Virus record (IMG/VR): IMGVR_UViG_3300034073_003340
Span: 1 to 64,000 of that record
Length of the DNA stretch: 64,000 bases
Origin: a virus
Reading direction: 5' to 3' (one strand)
Positions 40,136-49,240 of this stretch are shown here, one piece after another. The translations under genes were made by a program, and so were the position numbers. The notes beneath the pieces are model-generated. The model did no database searches and had not been told where the DNA came from. It was given only the letters and a program-made list of their open reading frames with translations. How positions within the stretch are numbered: the stretch's first letter is position 1; each line of letters begins with the position of its first letter.

Positions 40136-41359
40136 TTAGAGGAATTTCAGGTTGCCTGTGTTGATTCCAACCAGACCTAGGTAATCCGCAGCGTTACCCA
40201 GCGACGATGCGCTGTTGGTGAGCTCCAGGTAACCATAACGGGTCATGAACGAAACCACTGGCTCGAAAGTCTGTGGATCGATAACAACGCCCGAAGAGGT
40301 CAGTGGGACGTATGGGCAGTAGTATGCCGCAGCGTCGATTTCACCCTGGCCCTTGTAACCAACAAGAACAGGAGTGTCGTCCTGTGCGTACTGGTCAACG
40401 TAGACGCGCAGCGAGTTGTTCAGCGTACCAACATACTTGGTGTTGGTTGGTGCTTCAAACACGCCTTCGGTGGTGCGAGCGAACGCCGAAGTAGTAGCAG
40501 ACTGCAGGATGGTCAGAGCGGTTGGGCTCACAACAATCCAGTTAGCTGCGCCACGACGGGTGCGCTGTGCGATCAGGTTAGCCTGACGGTTGATCAGAAC
40601 CGAAAGAGCGGCGTGCTCGTCACCGACGAACGTTGCGGTGCCCGAAACGGAACCCTGATCGTAAATGGCAGTAGCAGCACCTGGAAGCATACGCAGCGAG
40701 TTCAGGATTTCCTGGTCGATTTCTGCGGTGATTTCCTGGGCTAGAGCAGCCATGATTTCAGCTTCAATGTCGATGCCCTGCTGAGCCTGTGCGTCCTGCT
40801 GAGCCTCGAAGGTCCAACGAGCGCTCAGACGACGGGTCTTAGCTTCGACGGTTTCCTTCAGGATCTGGATCGACAGACGGTTACCTGGGCGACCTTCAAG
40901 AGCTGCGGTTGAAGCAGCACGTGGGTTACCTGAGTTAGCTTCACCGTTACCCGAATATGCCTTAGCAATATCGAATGGGCTTAGTGCTTCTGCGCCAGCG
41001 GTCACACCAGCAGCGTTGTCCGCATAGCGAACGCGCAGAGTGTGGATCTGAGCAACAGGACCAGTCATTGGCTGAACACCAATGATTTCGTTAGCAATAA
41101 CGGTTGGCATAACGCGACGCAGAACTGGAAGGATAACCTTGTTCATTGTTGCGACGTTACCAGCAGCGGTGCCACCAGCGGACGCGGTTTCCATCAGAGG
41201 GTTACGACGCATTAGATCCTGGCGAGTGTTCTCAAGAACAGTCTCCATTACCTTCTGCTTGTTGGGGTTTGGCGAGCCATCCATGTTGACCTGCAGGTCG
41301 CGACCCTCGCAGAGAGCCTCCTTGGTAGCCTTCCAATTGCTTTCAAAAAGATTAGCCAT
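40136..41359 (-). CDS. 23: Major capsid protein gp23-like
   Basis: 407 aa. The head shell protein. The N-terminus (NLFESNWKATKEALCEG, later VMETVLENTRQDLM) and the body (VLPVLRRVMPTVIANEIIGVQPMTGPVAQIHTLRVRYA, LSARWTFEAQQDAQAQQGIDIEAEIMAALAQEITAEIDQEIL) are typical of T4 gp23. T4 gp23 has 521 aa, so this is a shorter form. In T4, gp21 protease trims the N-terminus. It follows gp22 by 14 nt in the head operon. Confidence 0.95.
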   Translation of the reverse strand: MANLFESNWKATKEALCEGRDLQVNMDGSPNPNKQKVMETVLENTRQDLMRRNPLMETASAGGTAAGNVATMNKVILPVLRRVMPTVIANEIIGVQPMTGPVAQIHTLRVRYADNAAGVTAGAEALSPFDIAKAYSGNGEANSGNPRAASTAALEGRPGNRLSIQILKETVEAKTRRLSARWTFEAQQDAQAQQGIDIEAEIMAALAQEITAEIDQEILNSLRMLPGAATAIYDQGSVSGTATFVGDEHAALSVLINRQANLIAQRTRRGAANWIVVSPTALTILQSATTSAFARTTEGVFEAPTNTKYVGTLNNSLRVYVDQYAQDDTPVLVGYKGQGEIDAAAYYCPYVPLTSSGVVIDPQTFEPVVSFMTRYGYLELTNSASSLGNAADYLGLVGINTGNLKFL

Positions 41360-41373
41360 TGTAAAGATTCTCC

Positions 41374-42783
41374 TTATTCTTCAATTCCAGCCAGTCGGCG
41401 AAGCTCTGCAATTTCGGAAGTCGACTTTGCAGGGGCATCCTCCGCGCGGGCAGATTCAGCAAGTGGGTTGACGCGGTTGCCAGTTACGGCCACCGTCTTC
41501 TTAGGTTCGGCAGCAGTCTCAGACAGCGTGCGACGACCCTGGTTTGCGCTCCTCATGCCCTCGTTGAGGACAGTTGGAAGGTACTTTTGGAAGGCTTCTT
41601 TGAGCTTATCCGTTTTCACGGTATCAAGAAGTTCTTCCATCACGTTCCTCTTCTCCTTACTTAGTGGGGAGAGAAGTTCGTTCTTGATCTGAATTCGAGC
41701 AGCACGCTCTTCAGCTAGCTTGGCCTTGCGGGCGGCTAGCGTGATTTGCTCGTTCTTCTCGTTCAGAATCTGGTTAGCAGCTTCTAGCTGGCTCTTGCTT
41801 TCGTTAAGCTGCGCTTGTAGCTTACGAACTTCAGAACCTTCGCTGAGGTAGCTGGTCATGAACTCGGCCGAGAAAGCTTCAAACAGTCGGCGACCGAACA
41901 TATTGTTGCGGGCTTCCTGGATGTCTTCCTTGAGCTGGGTCAGTTCGCTGCGAATCTGAGCGTCGATGGTCGATTCAACTAGCTTGCTTGCGCGAGCAAT
42001 GAATGCCTTCTTGGTCTCATCTAGCTTTGCCTTAGACTCAGCAATCAAACGAACCTTGGCTTCAACAAGAGCATTCTTGTCTTCTTCCAGTTCCTTGATT
42101 TCCTTGTTCAGGTTTTCGAGAACAAAGTTCTCGAGTTTGTTAATACGGGCAGCGGTCTGCTCGTTCATCGAAATGCGGTGCTCACGAAGCTTCTTCGCAT
42201 CAGCGACGCGTTGCTCAGCAAGTGCCTTTTCCTGTGCCTTAACCGAGCCAATCTCTTCAGATAGCTTGGTCATGACAAACTGTTCGATGCGAGAAGTATG
42301 CTCGGCTAGCTTGGCATCATAAGAAGCCTTGGCTTCCGAGATTTCCTTTGCCAGCTTGACACGCTGTTCCTTCATTAGAGCGTGATCTTCTGCGATGCCC
42401 TTTAGCTCTTCAGCCAACTGGGACATAACAAACTGCTCAAGCATCTTAATATGCTCAGCAGTCTTAGCCTTGTAGGACGCACGAGCTTCCTTGATGGCCA
42501 CTGTTAGATTAGCGCGCTCTTCATTTAGTGCCTTGGTCGCAGCAACCGACTCAGCCGCATACTGCTTAACAGCATCGGTGAGCATGTTGTCCATTGCTTC
42601 AACAAGGTTTCCCTTGTCTGCTTCAAAGCGAACCGAAAACTCTTCGCGGACCTGTTCTTCAACTTCCTCACGGATAGAAGAACGGACCTCGTCAAGCTTT
42701 GCGTTCCAGGCTTCCTCGAGTGCGGTTTTAGTGTCTTCATTTAGAAGACCCGACTCCAGGAGTGAATTTAGTCCATTATCCAT
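41374..42783 (-). CDS. 22: Prohead scaffold protein gp22-like
   Basis: 469 aa; T4 gp22 has 269. It is almost entirely coiled coil with Lys/Glu heptads (KLDEVRSSIREEVEEQVREEFSVRF, several related KEEI/AKLAEH repeats around residues 100-260). The C-terminus (SEIAELRRLAGIEE) is typical of gp22 in this phage group. It builds the internal core around which gp23 assembles and is digested by gp21. Position directly before gp23 is conserved. The extra length comes from three similar helical repeats, about 55 residues each, carrying phrases such as ARINKLENFVLENL. Confidence 0.88.
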   Translation of the reverse strand: MDNGLNSLLESGLLNEDTKTALEEAWNAKLDEVRSSIREEVEEQVREEFSVRFEADKGNLVEAMDNMLTDAVKQYAAESVAATKALNEERANLTVAIKEARASYKAKTAEHIKMLEQFVMSQLAEELKGIAEDHALMKEQRVKLAKEISEAKASYDAKLAEHTSRIEQFVMTKLSEEIGSVKAQEKALAEQRVADAKKLREHRISMNEQTAARINKLENFVLENLNKEIKELEEDKNALVEAKVRLIAESKAKLDETKKAFIARASKLVESTIDAQIRSELTQLKEDIQEARNNMFGRRLFEAFSAEFMTSYLSEGSEVRKLQAQLNESKSQLEAANQILNEKNEQITLAARKAKLAEERAARIQIKNELLSPLSKEKRNVMEELLDTVKTDKLKEAFQKYLPTVLNEGMRSANQGRRTLSETAAEPKKTVAVTGNRVNPLAESARAEDAPAKSTSEIAELRRLAGIEE

Positions 42784-42794
42784 GAAACTTCTCC

Positions 42795-43433
42795 TTAGGC
42801 TTTGAGGTTGTGGATCCAGTTCAAGAGCTCCTTTGCGAGGTGCCCTTGTGCCTTTGGATCATGCTTCACGGCATGTGCCAGATCTTCAATGACCGCACCA
42901 CGACGACGCATGTTTAGCGCCTCGTAGACTGCCTTGGGGTAAGCCTCTGGAGCCGATGGACGTGCCACAATATCAACAGTAACAATTTCAAAATCTGAAA
43001 CGTTACCGTGATCGTCCACGTTACCGGAACCACGAGAACTAACACCAAGCTTCACACCATTCTCAAGAAGGGTGCGAACGATGTTGCCCATTGGAGTTGG
43101 GAGGATTTTCAGTTTACCCATACCATTTGGACCGTCCATATACATCTCGGTGATCATATGAGATACACGGTCGATATTGATGTTCAGTTCCTCAGGGTGA
43201 TCAGCTTCACCTAAAACACTCTCGCCTCTACGTAGGGTGTCATTGATACTATCAACAGCCATACGAATTTCGCTAACTGGATAGATTCTCTGGTTATGGT
43301 TCTTGGTACCGCCCTGGACGAAAATACCGCGCATAAACAAGTCCTTGGGCTTGCCATCTACGCCACTTGCGCCCTCTTCAACGACGCACTTGGCTTCGTC
43401 AAAGTTCATTCTTTCGGTGAGAACCAATGCCAT
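42795..43433 (-). CDS. 21: Prohead protease gp21-like
   Basis: 212 aa, as in T4 (212). The serine protease that processes the prohead. The catalytic residues are visible: H79 in GEADHPE, S132/S133 in VKLGVSSRGSG and D154 in TVDIVARPSAPEA. RGIFVQGGTKNHNQRIYP is the N-terminal motif. A ribosome site is close to the core protein stop upstream. The head operon order core-21-22-23 is as in T4. Confidence 0.93.
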   Translation of the reverse strand: MALVLTERMNFDEAKCVVEEGASGVDGKPKDLFMRGIFVQGGTKNHNQRIYPVSEIRMAVDSINDTLRRGESVLGEADHPEELNINIDRVSHMITEMYMDGPNGMGKLKILPTPMGNIVRTLLENGVKLGVSSRGSGNVDDHGNVSDFEIVTVDIVARPSAPEAYPKAVYEALNMRRRGAVIEDLAHAVKHDPKAQGHLAKELLNWIHNLKA

Positions 43434-43438
43434 GTTGC

Positions 43439-44662
43439 TTACTTCCTCTTGAAGTCGGAACCGCGTAGATCAGTTGCCTGACCAATTGGGCTCTTTGGCG
43501 AATCGGAACCGAAACCATCCTTGGAGTTCAGCTTTGCCGACTTATCGCCTTCTTTGCTGACCTTTGTCTGGCCATCAGTTGCCTTCTTAACCTGATTCTT
43601 CAGTAGAGGACGTGCCTTGACTTCTGGAGCCGCTTCACGCTCATGACCTTCGTGATGATCGCTGTGGATTTCCACAGCCTTACCACCAACGCGGGCATCT
43701 GCGTCGTGCTCTGGAAGTGGGCTCTTGTCGTTAACAGCAACCTTCGCACCGTCAGCGCCAATTTCCTTACCACCGTTGAGGTTTGGATCCTTTACAGGCT
43801 CTAGAGTCCATGACTCTTCGAGATCAGCAAAATCGTCTTCCGACTCAGTTACTACTGATTCATCCATTTCGTCTTCAGACTTTTCAAAAGAGATAAGAGC
43901 TAACGCCTTGCCATCACTGGCGTATGCCTGTGCCCAAGCATCTCCTTTATCAACTCCTAGACTTGCTGCGATTTGTTCGATGTTAGGAACAACGTCAACG
44001 CCTGGGTTGTAACCCTCGTCATCGCCATCTTCATCCTCATCCTCATCACCGTCAACATCAGGAATGTCTTCACTGTAAGGGATAATAGCAACAACGAAGT
44101 GATAGTAATCACTTTCATCACTATCTATGAATACACCGTTAGATGCCTGGGCTTTTGCGTAGAACTCATCAAAGTCACCCTTGACGCGGTCTTCATAATC
44201 CCACTGGTCATCATCCATACTTTCGACAACTGGTGTTTCTTCACCTTCTTCGTCAGTACCGGTGATTTCAGCAAATTCTGCCTTGAGGCGAGCCATAACG
44301 GCTTCGAGATCCTCAATGGTATCTGCAATTGTTTCTTCAGCTGGAAGCTCTTCGCCACCAACCATGTCTGCGTCCATATCAGCTGGCAGTTCTTCACTGT
44401 CAGCTTCTAGATCCGCATCAGTCTCTTCGCCTTCAGCTTCTTCTTCGGCGTCATCGCCTTCAGCTTCGCTGTAAAACTCTTCAGACTCGATTGCTTCCTG
44501 GTCATCTTCGATGTCCTGGGAAAGCGAATTGTCCTCACTCATAAGCTCTTCGTGGATCTGCTTGCTGCGCTCCACAAACCACTCATGAAGGAGACCAGCT
44601 GCCTCGTTCTGCTCCTCATTGACGAGCATTTCGAGCACCTTATTCAGGTCAACTGTCTTCAT
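43439..44662 (-). CDS. Acidic prohead core protein A
   Basis: 407 aa from ATG 44662, chosen because AAGGAGA precedes it. Extremely acidic centre (runs of Glu/Asp at about residues 55-130 and 205-225), and a basic C-terminal tail. It lies where T4 carries small core genes (67, 68). The N-terminus (LNKVLEMLVNEEQNEAAGLL then HEWFVERSKQIHEEL) and C-terminus (DARVGGKAVEIHSDHHEGHE) are related to the next gene, so the two arose by duplication. Probable gp21 substrate. Confidence 0.7.
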   Translation of the reverse strand: MKTVDLNKVLEMLVNEEQNEAAGLLHEWFVERSKQIHEELMSEDNSLSQDIEDDQEAIESEEFYSEAEGDDAEEEAEGEETDADLEADSEELPADMDADMVGGEELPAEETIADTIEDLEAVMARLKAEFAEITGTDEEGEETPVVESMDDDQWDYEDRVKGDFDEFYAKAQASNGVFIDSDESDYYHFVVAIIPYSEDIPDVDGDEDEDEDGDDEGYNPGVDVVPNIEQIAASLGVDKGDAWAQAYASDGKALALISFEKSEDEMDESVVTESEDDFADLEESWTLEPVKDPNLNGGKEIGADGAKVAVNDKSPLPEHDADARVGGKAVEIHSDHHEGHEREAAPEVKARPLLKNQVKKATDGQTKVSKEGDKSAKLNSKDGFGSDSPKSPIGQATDLRGSDFKRK

Positions 44663-44710
44663 AGTTGCTCTCCTTGTTACATTGAACATCGCGTGGCTCT
44701 GTTCACCAAG

Positions 44711-44719
44711 TATTTAACC
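44711..44719 (-). promoter_or_regulatory. Late-type promoter box (GGTTAAATA)
   Basis: Minus-strand GGTTAAATA about 48 nt upstream of ATG 44662, in front of the head operon. Confidence 0.5.
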
Positions 44720-44826
44720 AAAGTGCTTCACAGCTAAGTGAAAAGGGTCAAAAACTTAGATTTTTGAGTATTTGATGTTCAGATTAGTATGGTAGGGGAT
44801 TTTCATCCCCTACCATTATTGTCTCT

Positions 44827-46290
44827 TTACTTTTTGAGACCCTTCGCACCCTTGCCACTAATTGGCGATTGGGTATTCACCGAACCATCCATCTTATTCA
44901 GAAGAGCCGACTTTTCGGTCTTGACCTTCTTTGGATCGTCCTTGGAATTCTGAATGTGGTGCTTGACTGGAGCATCCTTGACCTTTGGAGCCTTTTCAAG
45001 AGCATGACCCTTGTGGTCCTTGCTCTTGATCTCAACAGCTTCACCGCCTACTCGCTTGTCACCCTTCTTGGAAGGAAGGGTCGACTTGGTGTTCACTGGC
45101 ACTTTGCCTTCTTCACCAACTTGCGCTCCTTCAACATTCTGAAGCTTATCAGAAACGGCTTCCAGACCAGCAAAGCTTTCCTGTAGCTCAGCAATAAGAG
45201 ATTCAACAGTATTTGCCCTGGTGTCATTTCTCAGTGCGCGTTCAGCAGCGTTGCTTTCTCTATCGAACACTCTAGAGTGTTCCTCGTCAGATGAATTGTC
45301 TTTGGACGACTCTTTGATCTCATCTTCATCTTCATCTTCATCTTCATCGTCAAATTCTTCGTCGTCATCGTCACTATACGAATGCTCTTCTTCTATACTC
45401 TTTTCGATATGATCGAGCATTGCTTTTGCCAGAGGTATTTTGATTTCATCTGGCATTTCCGACGTTGGTAGATCATCATCGCCGTCGATTTCGTCACTAT
45501 CAGAAAGCTTCTTTAAAATTTCCTCTAGAGTGAGATCATCGTACATTTCAGAAAACAGAAGATTTACGAAATATCCTTCGACAATGCCAGTGTAACCAAC
45601 CATTACTCCGGCCGTTGGGTTACCATCCTGCTCTACTTCTAGATCTGGATAACCGTTTAGAGAATAAAGGTCGAATTCCTCATCGTTGGCATCTTTTTCT
45701 TCATATTGAAGAGCCGCTCTTTCCTTGCGAGCCTTGTTGGCAACCATGTCCAGACCAACAACTCTGCGACCTACTTTCTCAAGATCAGCACTTGGTTGAT
45801 CACGAAACTTGCGAGCTTTTTTCGCATATGCCATCTGAGTATCGCGAGAAAGTTCATCAACGCGAGCTTCATCCATGTCTTCAGACGGAGTGAAGATCAC
45901 ATAAGCAATAGAAATCTGCCTGTCTTCATCAGGCCAAATTCCACTGTCGTAAACCGCGTCTGGATCGATATCAGACATAAGTCGAGTCATAACCTCAGAA
46001 TGACCATCAAACACGCCTTCTTCGTATGGGACTTGCTCCCAAGAAGCTAGGGCAAGATCCCCATCTAGCTCAAACTCGGTCTCACCTGAAGTTTCACCAC
46101 TTTCAATCATCCCGCCAATCTCATCCAAGACGTCGAAAACCTCGTCTTCGGAATTTTCCATGATAGGATTAGTGATTGAATTGTGAACCTTTTTACCTTG
46201 CTCAACAAACCACTCATGTAGAGCAGCCTGGGCATCTTCCACGTTATCGCTGTTTAGCGATTCCATGATATCCATTAGAGTGATTTTCAT
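44827..46290 (-). CDS. Acidic prohead core protein B
   Basis: 487 aa from ATG 46290 behind GAAGGAG. A paralogue of protein A: the N-terminal LMDIMESLNSDNVEDAQAAL then HEWFVEQGKKVHNSI and the C-terminal KRVGGEAVEIKSKDHKGHAL correspond. A low-complexity acidic tract (alternating Asp/Glu, about 335-350) is encoded by a CATCTT-like short DNA repeat near 45322-45350. The middle has a distinct globular part (LGLDM...DANDEEFDLYSLNGYPDLEVEQDGN). Likely an internal core component. Confidence 0.68.
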   Translation of the reverse strand: MKITLMDIMESLNSDNVEDAQAALHEWFVEQGKKVHNSITNPIMENSEDEVFDVLDEIGGMIESGETSGETEFELDGDLALASWEQVPYEEGVFDGHSEVMTRLMSDIDPDAVYDSGIWPDEDRQISIAYVIFTPSEDMDEARVDELSRDTQMAYAKKARKFRDQPSADLEKVGRRVVGLDMVANKARKERAALQYEEKDANDEEFDLYSLNGYPDLEVEQDGNPTAGVMVGYTGIVEGYFVNLLFSEMYDDLTLEEILKKLSDSDEIDGDDDLPTSEMPDEIKIPLAKAMLDHIEKSIEEEHSYSDDDDEEFDDEDEDEDEDEIKESSKDNSSDEEHSRVFDRESNAAERALRNDTRANTVESLIAELQESFAGLEAVSDKLQNVEGAQVGEEGKVPVNTKSTLPSKKGDKRVGGEAVEIKSKDHKGHALEKAPKVKDAPVKHHIQNSKDDPKKVKTEKSALLNKMDGSVNTQSPISGKGAKGLKK

Positions 46291-46340
46291 TTTTTCTCCT
46301 TCGCGAAAGGAATCAGAGTCAAGGCTCTGATATTCTTTTG

Positions 46341-46349
46341 TATTTACCG
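46341..46349 (-). promoter_or_regulatory. Late-type promoter box (CGGTAAATA)
   Basis: Minus-strand CGGTAAATA about 50 nt upstream of ATG 46290. Confidence 0.5.
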
Positions 46350-46371
46350 TAATGACAAACACCTTTGATGT

Positions 46372-46399
46372 TTGACAGGTGATCCTCGGCTGCTAATAT
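46372..46399 (+). promoter_or_regulatory. Sigma70-like promoter TTGACA-N16-TAATAT
   Basis: TTGACA at 46372-46377 and TAATAT at 46394-46399, the best consensus match in the window, 20 nt upstream of the GTG at 46419. Confidence 0.7.
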
Positions 46400-46418
46400 G
46401 ATATCAAAGGAGAAAAGC

Positions 46419-46868
46419 GTGACACCGATTGATACCAAGCTCATTGAAGGGGTTGAAACCTTCAAAGATTGCGCAGATCGTTCATTTCTGAATATTCTTC
46501 GGGGAATGGATCGAGATGATATTCAAGGCCAGGCAACAATTCGTTACCTAATTCAAATCAAGCATTGGCCTTTTACTCAAGACAGTGAGTTCGCTGAACT
46601 ACTGGAACATTTCTTTGGATCATATGTTGGACGTAAGTCTCTGCCTGCTGAGGAATATCAGAAGAAAACTTTTGATATGATCAAAGACGCTTGGAATTAT
46701 GAATGCGTTGTACCGGTTGTTGAGCCAAAGGAACCAATCGCAGATAAACCCAAAGCTGGCAAAAGAGCCGCAAAGCCCAAAATGGTAAGCGAAAATCATT
46801 TGGACGAAGAAGGAGAAAGTGGCTCAAAAACCTTCAAGTCGATCAATCAAGCCGCTTCTAGCACTTGA
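46419..46868 (+). CDS. Unknown protein, 149 aa, GTG start
   Basis: GTG 46419 lies after AAAGGAG, better placed than the in-frame ATG 46398, which would be inside the promoter. FLNILRGMDRDDIQGQATIRYLIQIKHWPF is a helical N-terminal half; the C-terminal tail is Lys/Pro/Ala-rich. No known family. It is inserted against the strand of the head genes. Confidence 0.6.
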   Translation: MTPIDTKLIEGVETFKDCADRSFLNILRGMDRDDIQGQATIRYLIQIKHWPFTQDSEFAELLEHFFGSYVGRKSLPAEEYQKKTFDMIKDAWNYECVVPVVEPKEPIADKPKAGKRAAKPKMVSENHLDEEGESGSKTFKSINQAASST

Positions 46869-46910
46869 TCTAGAAACAAATAATCTAGAATAGGTGTAGG
46901 GAGTTTTTGA

Positions 46911-47198
46911 ATGCAGAGCGAAAAGATCAAGACCATTGTTGCCCAAGTCAAGGCATTGTCTCGAGGAGAGGAAGATGCCGAGAATGTAATGGTAGCAATG
47001 TTAAGAGACATGGCCAAATCACCAACATTTGCTGTTGCGATCATCCATCGTCTAAAAGATGAGGGTATAGATCTGTTAGACCATGACGGCGAAGCCGCAG
47101 AAGCATTCAAGGCCAAATTTAGACCACAAATGGAAAAACTGGGTGAGCGAGAACTCACCCAGATCAAAAAGATTTCAGGAAAATTATTTCAAGAATAG
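46911..47198 (+). CDS. Unknown small protein, 95 aa
   Basis: GGGAG precedes ATG 46911. All-helical and charged (KIKTIVAQVKALSRGEEDAENVMVAMLRD). Convergent with the portal operon and ending 3 nt from it. Function unknown. Confidence 0.6.
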   Translation: MQSEKIKTIVAQVKALSRGEEDAENVMVAMLRDMAKSPTFAVAIIHRLKDEGIDLLDHDGEAAEAFKAKFRPQMEKLGERELTQIKKISGKLFQE

Positions 47199-47201
47199 TG
47201 T

Positions 47202-47468
47202 TTATTCTTCTCCGGCATTGACACCGTTCAGACCATACATGATACCAAGCAGTTCCTGCTTACGTGTCATTTCAAGATTTTTAGTGGACCGGATCTTTTT
47301 AAGACGATTGATCATCTTCAAAGTAAGCTTTGGCTTTCTAGTCGCCTCAATGTCTGGTCCACTGATTTCATCTTCTTCAGGACTATAGCGTGAATTAGAT
47401 TCTTGGTCTCTGACCGTTTCAACCCTTTGGGCATCTTCAGTTATCTTTGAAAATTCACGATATCTCAT
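47202..47468 (-). CDS. Small protein coupled to portal, 88 aa
   Basis: Starts MRYREFSKITEDAQ and contains a basic helix KPKLTLKMINRLKKIRSTKN then EMTRKQELLGIMYG. The ATG overlaps the portal stop by 4 nt. Small basic genes next to gp20 occur in other T4-like phages (T4 has gp67/68 nearby), but I cannot assign one. Confidence 0.6.
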   Translation of the reverse strand: MRYREFSKITEDAQRVETVRDQESNSRYSPEEDEISGPDIEATRKPKLTLKMINRLKKIRSTKNLEMTRKQELLGIMYGLNGVNAGEE

Positions 47469-49204
47469 TCTACGTCCTCTCCGTCGTCAGTAGACGATTC
47501 ATCACCACTTATTGGACTCGCTGATCCATCATCAGCGTTATCATCAAAAGTTTCATCTTCTAGATCGTCGCCCATATCCAGATCATCATTTGGTCTGATT
47601 CCAATACTATCTAGACCGGCGGGGGTCGCTCCAGCAAAACTATCGTCGGCAGCAGTTCCCTTTGTGGCGTCTCGATTTTCTTCACGCCACATACGTTCAT
47701 TTTCGTTAATTTCTTCTTCTGACATACCCAACTTATTGAGCATCAGCCATCTCTTGGAGAAATGTTTCATTTCTGCCAGAGGTTGATACACACTGATAGC
47801 AGCGGCATCTCGTTCCAACTTAGCATAAACACCAAAGTTCTCGGGTGGATTAAAGTTCAGTTCATATAGACTAGCATCTATATTGTATCCGCGTCGACGA
47901 ACGAAAAGTTTGAATTCATCATCAAATACTGGCGCTAGGAGATTTTGTAGACGCTGACAGTATTGGGCAAAACGAAACTCTTGAATATAAGCAGTTCCCA
48001 CACGGCCATCGTTAAAACTCTGCATTCCATCATCTGGCCCAGTTGGCAAATAACTTGAAGGAACACGGAGACCTCGAAGCAATTTGTTAGACCAAAATCG
48101 CAAGTCATCAATCTGACCTAGGTTTTCACCGGCTGGTAATGTCTCAACGCGCGATCCGCGGCCCTCAGCACTTTGAGCAAAGAAGAAATCTTCCATCATG
48201 CTCATTGGATTATAGGTGGCATCACCTATACTCGCACCACCACCGGTTCGGTTTGGATATCGGCGCTGATGTATCTCGTTTTTGACCTTTTCAAGATAAC
48301 CACCAACCTTGTGAAGAGGCATACCACCAACGTCCACATAAAAGACGCGACGCTCGGGAGCGCGCTGAATTCGGTAGATGATTACAGCTTCTTCAAGCAG
48401 GCCTTTTTCACGCCATACTTTGTAGACACTCTCAAGAATGGACGTTCCAAATGGCCAATTAGCATCAAGTCCTTCGCTGAGACTGAGATGAACTACATGG
48501 GTTGCCTCAATAGCGGTCTGGGTTGAATCCCTGTCAAAACGAGTGTTATTGGGATGACCACGACCCCAACGCTTCAAATCCTTACTGGGTTGCTGAACGC
48601 TCATTTGACTTGAGCCACCTGTCAAGTTCTGCCCATAGGCATCAGGGGCAGTAGCCGTAAAACTGTTTAAATTGACATCAAGGTCACTGAAAACATACGC
48701 CTCGGGCTGTTTGCCCTCGGCTTCATTGACTAAAATTTTATCAACTTTCGTGGGATCAACCCAAAACCAACGAAGAGTTTCAGGATCACGAATAAAGAAC
48801 TGATCACCATACTTTAGAGTAGAGCGAAACATTCTCCAAGTTCTACGCTTGAAATCGTTGATCTTACTCCACTGCATCAAACAGTTTTTTAGAATCTCTA
48901 CTTCTGTGTCGCTTGCTTCTTTGCGATAGTTGATTTCAAAGACTTCATCAGTTTTTGTGTCCTTTTGAACACAAAAATCTGCGATTGTATCCAAAGCAGC
49001 ATTTACTTCTGAATCATTATCCATGTCATCGTATTGACCATATCGGTCAATACGCATTGGTGAACCTTCATAAACTTCTGGTAAGATGCTAGCATAGTTG
49101 GCGCTACTCCCACCGGTGGTTGGATCATAGTCGCGAGAACGAGCCAGCTGGTTCTTCAACCGCTGGTTCATTGGTACAACCTGCATATGCTTTTTATAGG
49201 ACAT
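47465..49204 (-). CDS. 20: Portal protein gp20-like
   Basis: 579 aa; T4 gp20 has 524. The dodecameric ring at the head vertex through which DNA passes. RIDRYGQYDDMDNDSEVNAALDTIADFCVQ, TLKYGDQFFIRDPETL, HVVHLSLSEGLDANWPFGTSILESVYKVWREKGLLEEAVIIYRIQRAPERRVFYVDVGGMP and ENLGQIDDLRFWSNKLLRGLRVPSSYLP are textbook T4 portal motifs. The C-terminus is long and acidic. A late box lies 27 nt upstream. Confidence 0.95.
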   Translation of the reverse strand: MSYKKHMQVVPMNQRLKNQLARSRDYDPTTGGSSANYASILPEVYEGSPMRIDRYGQYDDMDNDSEVNAALDTIADFCVQKDTKTDEVFEINYRKEASDTEVEILKNCLMQWSKINDFKRRTWRMFRSTLKYGDQFFIRDPETLRWFWVDPTKVDKILVNEAEGKQPEAYVFSDLDVNLNSFTATAPDAYGQNLTGGSSQMSVQQPSKDLKRWGRGHPNNTRFDRDSTQTAIEATHVVHLSLSEGLDANWPFGTSILESVYKVWREKGLLEEAVIIYRIQRAPERRVFYVDVGGMPLHKVGGYLEKVKNEIHQRRYPNRTGGGASIGDATYNPMSMMEDFFFAQSAEGRGSRVETLPAGENLGQIDDLRFWSNKLLRGLRVPSSYLPTGPDDGMQSFNDGRVGTAYIQEFRFAQYCQRLQNLLAPVFDDEFKLFVRRRGYNIDASLYELNFNPPENFGVYAKLERDAAAISVYQPLAEMKHFSKRWLMLNKLGMSEEEINENERMWREENRDATKGTAADDSFAGATPAGLDSIGIRPNDDLDMGDDLEDETFDDNADDGSASPISGDESSTDDGEDVE

Positions 49205-49230
49205 CTGGCGCCTTTGCGGATAAACTCCAG

Positions 49231-49240
49231 ATATTTAGCT
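49231..49240 (-). promoter_or_regulatory. Late-type promoter box (AGCTAAATAT)
   Basis: Minus-strand AGCTAAATAT 27 nt upstream of the portal ATG and touching the stop of the upstream tape measure gene. Confidence 0.55.

Noticed and set aside
41468-42805. Ser/Thr-rich plus-strand ORFs across the scaffold gene
   Set aside because: Antisense shadows of the Lys/Glu-rich coiled coil of gp22.
45313-45355. Short DNA repeat (CATCTT units) as a possible regulatory repeat or CRISPR
   Set aside because: It is within the core protein B coding frame and encodes alternating Asp/Glu; there are no spacers. No CRISPR array was seen anywhere.
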